Assembly (NCBI GenBank): GCA_963920525.1
Contig: OY986436.1
Coordinates: 6,622,501-6,686,500 of the forward strand
Reading direction: 5' to 3'
Origin: Dichetophora obliterata
Taxonomy: Eukaryota > Arthropoda > Insecta > Diptera > Sciomyzidae
Length of the DNA stretch: 64,000 bases
Shown here: piece by piece, positions 1 to 11,451 of the stretch
Layout: each line of letters starts with the position of its first letter
How positions within the stretch are numbered: position 1 is the first letter of the stretch
The notes under the pieces: model-generated
Told to the model about the DNA's origin: nothing
Seen by the model: only the letters and a program-made list of their open reading frames with translations
The model's database searches: none
Made by a program: the position numbers and the translations under genes

Positions 1-18
1 AGTGTATCCGTTATATAA

Positions 19-1237
19 TCTATATATATAAAAGAAAGTGTCCGAATGCGATGTAATCCCATAACTCGAGATCGGCCGAACCGATTTTGATGATTTATAC
101 TTTGTTGGAAAGGTATTTTTTCAGTTCGGGTTTTAAAAAAAAAAAAACTTTAGATGAATGTCTGTCTGTCTGTTTGTTTGTTTGTTTGTTGGTCTTGGAC
201 CGATATTCCTGAACCTTACACAGCATTTTACTATGACTCTGGAAAGAATAATAGGCTATATGAAGTTTTTATTAGACAAAGGGGCGTGGCACTGCCCATA
301 TAACCCAAAACTTTAAATCGCCATATTTTGGGCATTTTATGACCTACGTTGATGCTATTTTTTACATATGGTATTGGCATAATTAGGAATACGTACCAGG
401 ATAAAAGTGGGTGGGACCACGCCCCTTTTTAGGAAAATTAAAAATCGCAATATGACTATATTACATACGTGGAACTACTGGACCGATCGTCATTAAATTT
501 TCACAATAAGATATTCTTACGAAATAATAAATTCTTGACTATATAAAGTTGTGAGTGGACGAAGGGGCGTGGCCTCGCCCATATAACCCAAAATTTAAAA
601 TCGTCATATCTTGGGCATTTTTTGACCAACGGCGGCAGTATTTGCTTTATATGGTATTGGCATCAATAGAAATACGTACCAAAAGAAAAGTGGGCGGAGC
701 ACGCCCCTTTGTTTGCGATATATTGGAGGCTGGACCTGATAACCGATTTAAAATTTTCACAGTGTTCAGCTTTGACTCAGGAATACTTATTACATGATAA
801 TATTTTTCGACCATGCACACTTCTGCACCTACTTTTTTACTACGTTTATTAACGGCTTTACCACAAATTTAAAATACATATTAATTAAAATAGTGGGGTA
901 GCCCCATTCTCTTTCTTCCACCACTGTCTTCAAAACAGCTGATTTTATAATACGTGTTAATTAAAATAGAGAGTGGGGTAACCCCATTCTCATTCTCCCA
1001 CAACTGTCTGCGAAACAGCTGATTGTGTTATTGCTGCTTTTTGATTGATCTTAAAATAAAAAGGGGGAGCATGAGCAAATTACATGCGATTCAGTGCTGA
1101 ATTCTAATTGGTTTACAACAAAAAAAGAGGCGAAGCATTGCAATAATTAAATTAAATAAATAAATTTTTGTAAATATATAAATACTTTTAATTTTATTTT
1201 ATACGAGGGGGTAGCGAAGCACACCGGGGTCAGCTAG
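19..1237 (+). mobile_element. Non-autonomous Helitron
   Basis: The element starts TCTATATATATAAAAG after an A (18) and ends GGGGTCAGCTAG before a T (1238), with a GC-rich stretch (AGCGAAGCACACCGGGG) just inside the 3' end. A TC start, CTAG end and insertion between A and T without a target duplication are Helitron hallmarks. Internally there is a GTCT/GTTT simple repeat (about 158-190), a 282-bp tandem duplication (units near 281 and 563, each with 'ggggcgtggc') and a 75-bp duplication near 884-1025. No RepHel coding sequence is visible. Confidence 0.75.
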
Positions 1238-1238
1238 T

Positions 1239-2173
1239 TTAGTATATAGAAAAATCGTCAAAGTTGAAAAAGCCAAAAAAATTGACAAAAAGTAAATACA
1301 CACAGCTTTCTCAAGTTGTCTTAAGCAGTGTACATATCGTTGGAAAGGTTTAAGTATTGTCTTTTAGGATCCGGTAAAATTTTTAAAGTCTCTGGCAGCC
1401 AGGTAAGTTATAGGCTTGTCAGGTTGTTAAGCCTATAGGGTTATAGGGTGGGAAAATCGGTTTTTTGACTGTAAGTCCACATTTTGGGGGTGTCCGGCAA
1501 GTTCCAAGTACAGAACATTCTTTAACTCGACAAGACCTACCAGAAAAATAGCATTATCTCCCAGGTATTTCAACTTCGTTTCATTTTGTCACACTGTGTA
1601 ATTTTAAATTTTTAACAAAAAAAAATTAATGCTTGTTGTTTCCAAAATCTGGTAAGAAAAACTTTTTCCAATTCCTCAACTGTGTCAAAAGTTACAGATT
1701 TTTATCCAAAAAAAAACTACCTTTTTGACCACTGTGCGGCGTTTTCTTTATTGCTTTGGAAGAGTGTAGGAAAACACTTTTTACACGAAATGGATTACCA
1801 CTTATGATTGCACATATTTCTTTTGTAACGGTTTATATATTTCAGGAAAACGGTCGAAGTTAGTGCAATAAAAATATCGTTTTTTACGATAATTTGAGTT
1901 TAGTCATTATTCCATTTCAAATTCATTATTTTTTTTAAAATTTTATGAAATATTTTTTTAACCTGATATTTTTAGTCCCATTTTTCATGGTCTTCGCAAC
2001 AAACTTTTTTTCATCATCAATTTTAAAGGCTAACACAAAATTTTAGGTTGAACCTCCAACGATTGCTATTTTTAACTAATTTTTTAAAAAATACCTACAA
2101 AAGATTACCCACTTTTATACCAAAAATTCAATATTTTTAAATATCGTTAGGGTTTTTAAAAATTTAAGAAAAA
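1239..2173. other. AT-rich intergenic DNA, no gene seen
   Basis: There is no coding signal. A stretch near 1873-1915 (ATATCGTTTTTTACGATAAT, then TTTAGTCATTATTCC) resembles the terminus of the 46.6-kb MITE, so part of it is probably decayed TE. Confidence 0.5.
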
Positions 2174-2177
2174 TTAA

Positions 2178-3073
2178 CCCATTAACCACGGCTCCCAAAC
2201 GCTTCGTACGATTTTTTGTTGCCAAAAAAACACCTTTAAAACAAATACTTGTAACTTTTAAGTAAATTGTAGCATTAAAGTATTTGTCTCAACAAAAAAA
2301 AATTTTAATTTAAAATTGCGTCTTTGAAACAAATAGATTTTTGAATTTTAAAACAAGATTGACGCACTTGAAACAAAAATGATGCCACTTTGGAAATTAA
2401 ACAACTATAATAGTATTTTTTCTAATAGCAAAGTTGTTGTCTTGAGAACTAAATATTTGCTTCACTACATTTTAAGCAAAGTTGTTACGTCAAAAATTTA
2501 TGCTTACGACAACAATGCAAACATTTTTTACTTTGTAGGTGTTCACTCATAATTCAAATGATTCAATCATATTAAATTTTTTGTTGTTTTTCAACGTTTA
2601 AGTTATTAAATGTTGATTAAATTAATTAAACAAAGATTAAATTATAGGAACTCTTCCATCAGCCATTCAATTAAAAATAACGTGTGAAAAGACATGCAAA
2701 AAACATATACTTCAGAAAGAATTAAAGCGATTAAATTAAAGTATCGTTTTTTACGATACTTTGAGTTTAGTCGTCATTCCTTGTGACCACAGAATTGGCT
2801 AAGAGAGCTTTTACATTTTTTCACATTATAAAATTTTTACAAATGATAAGAACACAAATTTTTCTGATTTTTAATGTTAATCACTCTTGACTTTGAAAAT
2901 GTAGTATTAAACTAAAAAATATCTTGATACACTTCAAAAACATTTTATAGCTCCATGTTTTCTTAAAGCAACAAACAAAAAATTAAACACTTAGCTGTTC
3001 CCAATTCTGAGATATGATTAATTCTGCACAAGCATTTTCATGGGTAAAAAAATACCCAACCGCGGTAAATGGG
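2178..3073. mobile_element. piggyBac-like MITE (896 bp)
   Basis: TTAA tetramers (2174-2177 and 3074-3077) flank an element beginning CCCATTAACCACGG and ending CCGCGGTAAATGGG. The ends are inverted (CCCATTWACCRCGG). TTAA target duplication and a TIR starting CCC are diagnostic of the piggyBac superfamily. No transposase is present. Near 2741-2797 it contains a fragment matching one end of the MITE at 46.6 kb. Related copies lie at 32097 and 32723. Confidence 0.7.
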
Positions 3074-3602
3074 TTAAAAATGTATAGTTGCATAAATTTC
3101 TGTAAGACTTACAGTTTCGAAGTTACAGCTATTTCAATGCAAGCACAAATTGTATTTTTTTATGTTTTTGACAGTGTATAACTTTTAAAAAACCAGTTTT
3201 TCGCAAAAGAAAACAAAAGCACAGTTTAAGTTATTTTTGTGGGCACTACTAACCCTACAAAGTTCTGGAACCTACAAGGAATTTGGAATCACAAAGGTCA
3301 GATTTTGCTCAAATTTTATCGAATTGATGAGGAATCATCGATATACGAGGTATCATCGAGGATCAGTGTTGATAAATGACTTTTTTATTTTGGTATAAAA
3401 ATTTTGAAAAAATTGTACTAAATGAAAAAAGGAAGTATGAAATAAATTTTCTTTATTTAAATTTTAATGTTTTTATCAATTCAGCTCATAAACAAAAATG
3501 ACAAAGGTTTTTATTAATTTTTAATTAATAAAAAAGTTTTTTATAATCACAAAAGGAAGCACAAGTGGTCTATAATATTCAGAGAGAGATATCACTGAAA
3601 TC

Positions 3603-4788
3603 CAGGGCCGTAGTCAAGGGGAGTTTTTCGGGGTTCAAACCCCCAGAAGGTCGAAATTTAATAAAAATTTTATTTTTTTGCAATCGTACTAAAAATTCAT
3701 ACATATTTTTGAAATTTTTTATTTTATTTCTGTACAAAAAATCTCAAAATTTAAGTAACTTCGTTATCATTGTTTTTTATTTCTCACAATATTTTTTCCG
3801 AAGGTATTTATTTTATAATTAATATTTTAGCTTTAATATGTATAAGTTTTAGAAATTTTGGTCTTGAATCAATGTAAGCACTCAAAACTTTTCCAACAAT
3901 ATCTTGAAAGTGAAGAATGCATTAGAAACAATGAAGTTATTTCAATTTAAGTAAAAAAAAATATATATATAAAAAATTAAAAATAAGGCACGAGAAACAG
4001 CATTGTCTTTAATGCTCTTGCAAAACTTTAAATCCTTTGTCGCAGATTGGAAGAGCTTTTTCAGGCCCTTAATTTCTGAGTTTTTTTTTACAACTATTGT
4101 ACTAGTAAATATATTGACGAAAAACATTATTAATTTTTTGCTAAATGGTTTAGCTCACTGGCGGCTATCGTAACAGTCAATATATTTTAGGAATCGTTAT
4201 AAAATAGACCAAGGTTAATTTTTAGAGGGGTACAAATGCAACTATTTTCTAATGGAAGCCGAGGCACATACTTACATTTATAATAAGGGTATTCACAAGG
4301 TGTGCTACCATGTCATATTGTAATATTGTCCTTAAATATGAATTAAATTGTGAGCTTTAGATCAAGTAAGTTTTTAAGAAGGCAACAACAACAACAACAA
4401 CTCTGTATAGAGTCAATCACTAAGCTGACTGGACAGTCTGTTTCGGAAATCGCTACATTTTCCTCTTCTTAAAAACTTACTTAATCTAAAGCTCGCAATT
4501 TAGTTCATGTAATAATTTAATAGATAATAAAACTAATTAACTAATTGTCCTAAAATTTTACAACTAAAATTTACAAGATAAATAAATGCAAATAAGAAAC
4601 AGCTGTTTGATTACGACACTTTAATAAACATAACTTTCAGAGTTGTAATATTTTAGTACTTTTTTATATGGAAACAATAAAATGTTAAAACTAGTGTAAA
4701 ATCTTAGGACAATATGACATTATGACATGATAGCACACCTTGTGAATACCCTAAATATATAAAAAACTGAATCCTGGCTACGGCCTTG
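3603..4788. mobile_element. hAT-like element nested in 3364-5357
   Basis: The left end CAGGGCCGTAGTCAAGG and the reverse complement of the right end CAAGGCCGTAGCCAGG match. Flanks CTGAAATC (3595-3602) and ATAAAATC (4789-4796) agree at 6 of 8 positions, consistent with an aged hAT target duplication. It carries the MITE at 4286-4753. Confidence 0.55.
4286..4753. mobile_element. Fold-back MITE, GGGTATTCAC family
   Basis: The left end runs GGGTATTCACAAGGTGTGCT and the right end is its reverse complement over about 35 bp (..AGCACACCTTGTGAATACCC). The centre is a further inverted repeat: about 33 bp near 4352-4384 (GAGCTTTAGATCAAGTAAG...) pairs with 4467-4499, and a (CAA)n microsatellite lies inside. 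A related terminus occurs at 54958. No coding capacity. Confidence 0.7.
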
Positions 4789-5432
4789 ATAAAATCTATT
4801 AAAACCTCAAATAAGCATAAAGTTTAGGTCTTTTTATAATTAAAAAACAAAAATTAATAAAATGAAAAAAGCAAATAACGTTTACTACAAACGTGCTTAT
4901 CCAATCCAGCCGAAAAATAGATTTTTAAAAGTGTTAGGTAGTGCTTTTCTATATTACGGTAACGAAAGAAATTAATGGGGAATTCTTTAAGTCAAGAAAT
5001 TTTTTCTTTTGATATATAACTTCTGATATCAATTTTGTGACATTTTTACAATCGTTGTTTTCATTAAAGAAAAAATTGTTGCAATATGCAGTCTCTTTCT
5101 GCATTTGATTTATTGAATTTTGAATAGAAAATATTCTTTTAGCTTTTGCTAACGAATGAGAAGTTGAAAGAATTTGCTGATATATTTGGAGAAAATTTAC
5201 TCTCTAAATTCAATTTAAATATTTATTAGAGAGTGAGTCATTTAGTGAACAAATTTTGGGTAAATAAAATGTACTAAAAATGCTTTGGTAGTGGGAAAGT
5301 AGGAAAAATGTAAAACTGTACCAAAAAAGTACAATTTTACCGAAAATATCAACCCTGTCGAGGATCATCGAGGTATAGCCGCCTCTATTCTAGGTCGGAA
5401 GCACTGATTAGTTAGATGACATTAGGCTTGGG

Positions 5433-6375
5433 CATGGCTGAATAACCAGGTAGGGTAAAGAGATTCACCACACCGACAGCTAATGTCAAAATCATGTCAA
5501 AATCACAAAATACAGTGCTGCCGTATTTTCATAGAAAAATCCATGATTGAATCATTAAGGGTATTCACAGTTGCGTGGTTTTCAGTGTGGCTATAAAACC
5601 CCGTCGTATTAATACCACACTTTACCAACCTGTTTTTATATACTAATGTTGTAGTTTTACATGAAAGCTCTACAAACCAAAAGTCTGGTAGTTTTAAGTA
5701 GCCCAATGACATGTTTGATGAACGTGGTTTTTAAAGTTCCGTAAACAGGCTTTGCTTTATGTTTTTACAGCAGTTTGACTGTTTCTTTGTATTTCGTTTG
5801 TTTTCCAATAGGCCAATTAGATTCGTTTGCTTAGTTTCGTTTGTTGTGTATGTGTTTTTTTGTGTGCATGTATTTTCACATGTGATGTAGGCTGCACATT
5901 TATGCGCACTGAGAGCGGAATCTGTTAAATATTATTCTTTATACTAAACTGGAAAACGGGGAAGTTTTTATTTTTAAGCAAAATTTGAAGCAGCGTCCTA
6001 GAATTTGCTAATGTTATAAGGAAGATTGGGCCATTTGCTATAATTTCATTGTTTCAAACAGTCGCGCTTTTGTGTTTTTGGTTTTTTTTTTATATTAGTA
6101 TTTATATTGAAATTAAGAGTTAAAAAAAATAAACAAAATGTAATGGGCAATAATAATTTAGAGAAAATAAAACTTTAAAATCACATAAAAACTTATTTGT
6201 TTCATTATATATACATTTTTTTCTTACTTTATCCCATTTATCCTAGTACAAATTCCCCTCAAAGCATTTGTCTCACAATAATCAACAATACTGAAGAGTG
6301 GCATCGCTAAAATTAATTTTGACATTAGCTGTCGGTGTGGTGAATCTCTTTACCCTACCTGGTTATTCTGCCATG
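5433..6375. mobile_element. P-superfamily-like MITE, TSD GGCTTGGG
   Basis: The left end CATGGCTGAATAACCAGG and the right end CCTGGTTATTCTGCCATG are inverted, and matching extends about 55 bp with one early mismatch. The octamer GGCTTGGG precedes it (5425-5432) and follows it (6376-6383). CATG termini with GC-rich 8-bp duplications recall the P element (TIR starts CATGATGAAATAAC), but no THAP transposase is present, so the superfamily call is inference. It sits within the left 10 bp of the hAT-like element. Confidence 0.7.
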
Positions 6376-8400
6376 GGCTTGGGCATGTTAGTTCACTAAA
6401 AAGATCGCTCTTTTTAGTTCAGTTGAGTTTAATGAACTAGTTCGTTCATATAGTTATTTTAGTTCATTTAGTTCGTTCGCTCTTTTAGTTCGTTTCGTGC
6501 ACTCGTTCATGTTGTTAGTTCGTTAGGTCTTATAGTTCGTTTGGTGATTTAGATCGTTAGGTATGTTAGCTCGTTGTATTTTTTAGTTCAATAGGTCTTT
6601 TAGTTTGTTTTGTTTGCTCTTTCATGATCAGATCTATAAAATGAAACGAACTATATGACTGAATCAATCTTTAACAAGAAGAAATATACATAAAAATACT
6701 ACATATGGGGCATTGCACACAATATTTGCCACGAAAATTTGTATTGCAAAAAAGTTTTTTTTACCGTTCATTAGTGAAAAACTGTATCAGCACGGACTCA
6801 AACCATTGTTGAGTGAAACAAAATTTTTTCTAGTTTATTTCGATCTGACTCGCTGCAAAATCGATTGAACTAAAAGAACCAAAGAAGTAAAATATAAGGA
6901 AGTGGTGTAATAGCAGAAAAGTGTGGTATTTTCTATATTGGTGTTGGTTCACACAAATACAGAAACAATCACAAAGGGCCGTATTTGGTTGTATCGTAAA
7001 AGAAGGCCCAAACTGTTAAAGTTTTTTCTAATGCATTAATATTTTAGAAACATTTCAAGAATAGCAACAACTCTAATTATTTAAAAAAAATTTTGATCGC
7101 TCGCAATTGGCTTAGAAGTTATAGGCATGCAACGTTGGAAAAAGTGGACTAAAAATTTAGCTGATTTTTTAAGTTTTCCAACAAAACTAAACTTTATGGG
7201 TATCAAAAGAGAGATAATACAAGTATCTATTCAACAAGATATCAAACATAAAAATACATACATTTAAGATACAACCCTTTTTTTACTTAAAATCGCGAGG
7301 TTTTTCCAAATTTAATAAAAAAAAAATAAATATATCAAAAGGAGGCCTTCGGATGCTGCTTAGGGCTTACAAACCTCAGTAAGTACCACACAGGCTTCTC
7401 TGTCTACAGCAGTTCTGAATGTAGTTATCTTTTTAATAAGTCTCTTTTTAATGTATTGCTTTCGTAAAAGAGAAATCACTAGCCTTTCAGACAAATTCTA
7501 ATTATAAAAAAATTATATCTTAAGGAATTCTAAATTTGACACCTCGTTGAATAGATACGCACATTACCTTTGTTTTAATACCCATAAAGCTTAGTTTTGT
7601 TGAAAAACTAGAAAAACTGCAAGATTTTTAGGTAAGTTTTCTATATTTGAAGGCCTATCAATTCTAAACTTCAACTTTAATTGCAAATTAAATTAGGTTA
7701 ATTTTTTAAAATTCTTATTTTTTGGGTGTTTCTGCCTAGTTCTTGTGTAAAAATCAGAAAAATTTAGCAAACAGGTACTAAATCTGATTCACTATGCTGA
7801 AAACAAGAGCGCCCCAAACATGTATTCAACTGCGAAAAATGACTGCGCCCCTGAAGCAGTGTTTATGTTTTGACAGATGTGGTTTGATCAAACTGGCGGA
7901 AAATCAACGGGGTCTAAATTGCATTTTTAAACCATTTTTAATAAGAAATATATACATTTCTAACACAAATAAGTTAAAAAAATATCGTTAGAAACTAAAT
8001 AAAGCACTATTGTTAAAAGAATTTGAACCGTATGGACATATTTACCTGTGGAACGAATGCGCATTGTTTTTAAGTTTTCGGGAACTATTACAATTCTTAA
8101 CCGCACAACTCATATTGCATTTGTTTTAGTGGTCTTTTTTTAAAAATTTGTTGCTTTTTAAGCAGTGAAAAATGCTTAAAATTAAATTATTTTCAACTAT
8201 TTTGCTGAGGAGTCTTCCAATCAGATGCCAGGGTTCTCAAAAATGTCAAAAAACACACTCTTTCTCGCTCGCACAATTTACGAATGGTGCGACAGTTCAC
8301 GTACAGTGTATGTGTAAGCAACACCATTTCCTTATATTTTACTTCTTTGAAAAGAACTAAAAGAACGAGAATCAACGAACTAGTTCACATAGTTCTTGAG

Positions 8401-10041
8401 CAGTGTTCGGACTTTACTGCAATTGCAGTAGATCTACTGCGCTTTTTGGCAACATTTAATGTTCTACTGCGTCACTGCGGTTTTTTCAAATCTACTGCAA
8501 TTTATTCGTAACAAACACTTCCATAGTTATTTTTGGAAAATGTAAGCATTGATGTTTATAAAAATGTAGAGTTTTAGGGGTCCATTACATCTGTATACTG
8601 TGGTCTTAGCGTTCAAACAGAAGAAAGTAATTTGTTAGATGAAGCTGCCATTGCGACAAAATAAAATATTTTATAGTTTTACATAAGGTTTTTTGACCGA
8701 ACTAAGAACTGATTTGCTTTTAACGATCGTGATTAAATTTTTCTACAGCAAATATATTTTGAATCGGTATAAAATATGTTTCTGCAACATGCAAATATAT
8801 ATAGTATATAGTTATACATACACAGAGGGAAAACCTATGGACTCACTACATAAATTTATGTACTCATGACATTAATTTCTGCACACATTAATTTGGTGGT
8901 TTCCTTGTTCTAAGTACATGTTGAAATATGTGTTGACTATATAAATCTTTTAAACATTACTGCATGTAGTCAATAAAGAGTTTTATGTACTCATCACAAA
9001 ATTATGTGTCGTGAATAAATAGATAGATAGTACATGGTGGGCACGTTCACACTATGCTCATTAAAAAGTTATTGTTAATAATTTTATGTAATGAGTACAG
9101 TTCTGATGTATGTAGTACATAGATTATTGACCAACTACATAAAATACTAAATAACTATATGTAGTGAGTACATACATAATGGATCTATTACATAAATATG
9201 AACTTTTTGCAATGAGTACATAGATTATTGACCCATTACTTAAAATAATAAATAATTGTATGCAATGAGTACAGTTCCGATGTAGGTAGTATAAAGATTA
9301 TTGACTCATTACATAAAATAAAAAAATTTGTGTATGTAATGAGTAGAATTCCGATGTACCTAGTACATAGATTATTTACCCATTACAAAAATGTATGTAC
9401 AGCATATTTGTGAAGTCACACATGACATTATTTTACTAAGTGAATAAATTGGTAGATAACCAGTATACGCTCACTTTACCCAGTACATATAGCTCTCGTT
9501 GCATTCCCATACAAGACGAAGTACATAGTTTTTACATAGATATCTCTGTAATGTCTACATAACTTTTTCCCTTAGTGTATATTTACACAGAGTCTTTTTA
9601 TGGATATCGTCGTTGGGCGTGCAATAACGCGTATCCGTCACTGTGCAAGTAAGCATATAAGATAAAAGTAAAATTTTACATGAGTGCAGAAAAACTGATT
9701 TTATTTCAAGCTATTGAATAGATTTTCAATTGAACTAAAAATTTATTGAAATAAGAAATTTGCTCTGTTTTCAAGTAAGCATTTAACGAAAAATCAAAAT
9801 GAATAAATAAATCATGAATGATCAAAATGAAATGATTTTTGGCCTTTTTGCAATATACGCTGTATTGCAAGTGGTGGATACGCGGTATTGCACGCGCAAC
9901 GACGCTATTGTTATTAGTAGTAAATGTACGTACATGATTGTAAATAAAAACAAAAACAAAAAAACTACTGCGAAAAAATTCGTTTTACTGCGTTTTTTTT
10001 TAAATTTACTGCGATTTACGAAATTTCAAGTCCGAACTCTG
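8401..10041. mobile_element. hAT element, TIR CAGWGTTCGGACTT, TSD TTCTTGAG
   Basis: It begins CAGTGTTCGGACTT and ends AAGTCCGAACTCTG, with a perfect TTCTTGAG octamer on both sides (8393-8400; 10042-10049). Subterminal regions are rich in ACTGCR repeats (for example 8414-8505 and 9964-10020), as expected for hAT transposase binding zones. It is non-autonomous, and its middle is occupied by another element (about 8821-9578). Confidence 0.8.
8821..9578. mobile_element. Small TIR element with internal tandem repeats, inside hAT
   Basis: The left end CACAGAGGGAAAA is mirrored by TTTTTCCCTTAGTGT at the right. Between them, degenerate units of roughly 75-100 bp carry 'gagtacagttccgatgta' and 'acatagattattgaccc' (near 9096, 9203, 9266, 9340). 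No target duplication was resolved. Confidence 0.5.
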
Positions 10042-10128
10042 TTCTTGAGTGCGAATGGTTCAATTGAACTAGTTCGTTCGTGAACTACCCAAGCCTAGAT
10101 GACATTCGGTTTCATTCTGCTTCTTTTA

Positions 10129-10543
10129 TGGTCCAGTTAGCCTCGCATGGCATAGCAGTGCATGGCTTAACAAGCGTCACATCGAAATTTGTTTAGTGGG
10201 ATTTGTGTGTATCTGATTAAGCACAACATGGCAACGCATGGCAATGCTCAGATAAAAACAGAAATGCATCTGTGACTACATAGATAAAAATAGAAGATCT
10301 ATTCATTTTGATTTCTGTGTATTCTTCTATGTATTTGACGTTTTGGCAAAACAGATGTGAAGTTGTAAAATTGTTTGACCAAGTGCGGTTAATTTATTAA
10401 AATAAAATCGTTGTATTCTTTTTTTTTATTGCTTTATTTTGGCCATGTGACTATGCTTTGCATAATCACAATTTATTTGGCTGTGTGCTAGCTGCTTATC
10501 TGCGTTACATGCGCTGCTGTGCCATGCGAGGCTAACTGGACCA
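10129..10543. mobile_element. TIR MITE (TGGTCCAGTTAGCC), TTA duplication
   Basis: About 36-bp inverted ends: TGGTCCAGTTAGCCTCGCAT at the left and its complement at the right, with two transitions further in. TTA trinucleotides flank it (10126-10128; 10544-10546), compatible with PIF/Harbinger-type insertion. Non-coding. Confidence 0.65.
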
Positions 10544-11451
10544 TTATACAGAAGGTTTCCTGCACGCATAAGAAAAAACACATTGCACTTAAGTTAGAAA
10601 TTTTATTTCACATTTCATAAAATAGGGTCCCCTGAAATGCTTCCTCTTCAATTATTTCCCACACAACCAGATGCATGCGAAATTGAATAGAGCCTTAAAA
10701 ACCGTCATCTACACAGAGTTTGTGTGGTTGTGCGTTTGAACCCTTATTAACCGGTATACCATACACTCACACACACTCACACACACTCACACACCTTGTA
10801 CCTTTTAAGCGCGCGCCAAGTTAGTTACGAGATCTAGATACTTTATTGCACTCAACTGAGTTTTCTTGACATTCCCTTATGACTTGTTCAGTTGGCTTGC
10901 AAGGCAAGGAAAAAACCTTTGTGGTATTGTTTAAAGAAATACCCATACATTGAAAATATAGAACGAACAGACAAACTATATACAAAAAACACCACCATAG
11001 AGAGAAATATCCGTGGAAATTCCGTAGTTCCTATCGTCACTAAAATAAACGATCAAGTTGCTTTTCTTGACACACACACGTTTCAGTTAGATTTGGACAG
11101 TTCAACGCGTTGGAACTTCGCTGCATGCAAAAAGGAAGTCTCCTTTTTAAATTAATTAGTGTTGACATTAGTTAGAGTCTATTTTGTTAAAAGAATATTG
11201 TTATTTTATGTAGTTAACTAAAATCTATTGCAGTGTGTCTTTTTTTTCAAATCAAAGAAATATTTGTTTTTAAGTCAAGAATTTAAAAGTGTTATTTATT
11301 TAAACAAAGTATTGTAAAGAACGTTAAAAATATTTATAAAACCTACGTTAAAAGAAACACTGTTTACCAAAAGAACGTTAAAGTAGAAAAGCGTTATATT
11401 TAAATTATTTTTATTTGTTACCAAAAAAAAACAACTCAACTCAACCACAAC
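10544..11451. other. 5' flank and probable leader of the coiled-coil gene
   Basis: This stretch contains a CACACT/CACACA microsatellite (about 10763-10797), a short GC-rich stretch (GCGCGCGCC near 10810) and then AT-rich sequence up to the start codon. An 87-codon open frame at 10892-11155 begins with TTG and looks accidental. Promoter elements could not be assigned with confidence; the transcription start probably lies in the last few hundred bases. Confidence 0.4.

Larger units (their letters stand above)
3364..5357. mobile_element. hAT-like element with perfect 8-bp TSD
   Basis: Termini are CAGTGTTGATA at the left and TATCAACCCTG at the right, i.e. TIR CAGKGTTGATA. They are flanked by identical TCGAGGAT octamers (3356-3363 and 5358-5365). 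An 8-bp target duplication and a CAG-starting TIR are hAT hallmarks. The body holds a second hAT-like element (3603-4788) and no transposase reading frame, so it is non-autonomous and interrupted. Confidence 0.75.
5423..10097. mobile_element. hAT-like element, TIR TAGGCTTGGG, 8-bp TSD
   Basis: The termini TAGGCTTGGG and CCCAAGCCTA are perfect inverted repeats. They are flanked by GATGACAT at 5415-5422 and 10098-10105. Subterminal DNA is rich in AGTTCGTT motifs (6400-6620 and 10055-10085). It has been hit at least twice: by the P-like MITE at 5433-6375 and by the hAT at 8401-10041. An internal inverted repeat pairs about 7165-7245 with 7560-7615. No transposase frame was seen. Confidence 0.7.

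Noticed and set aside
10892..11155. 87-codon open frame just upstream of the coiled-coil gene
   Set aside because: It starts with TTG, has no domain, no Kozak-like ATG, and lies in probable 5' flank; likely chance.
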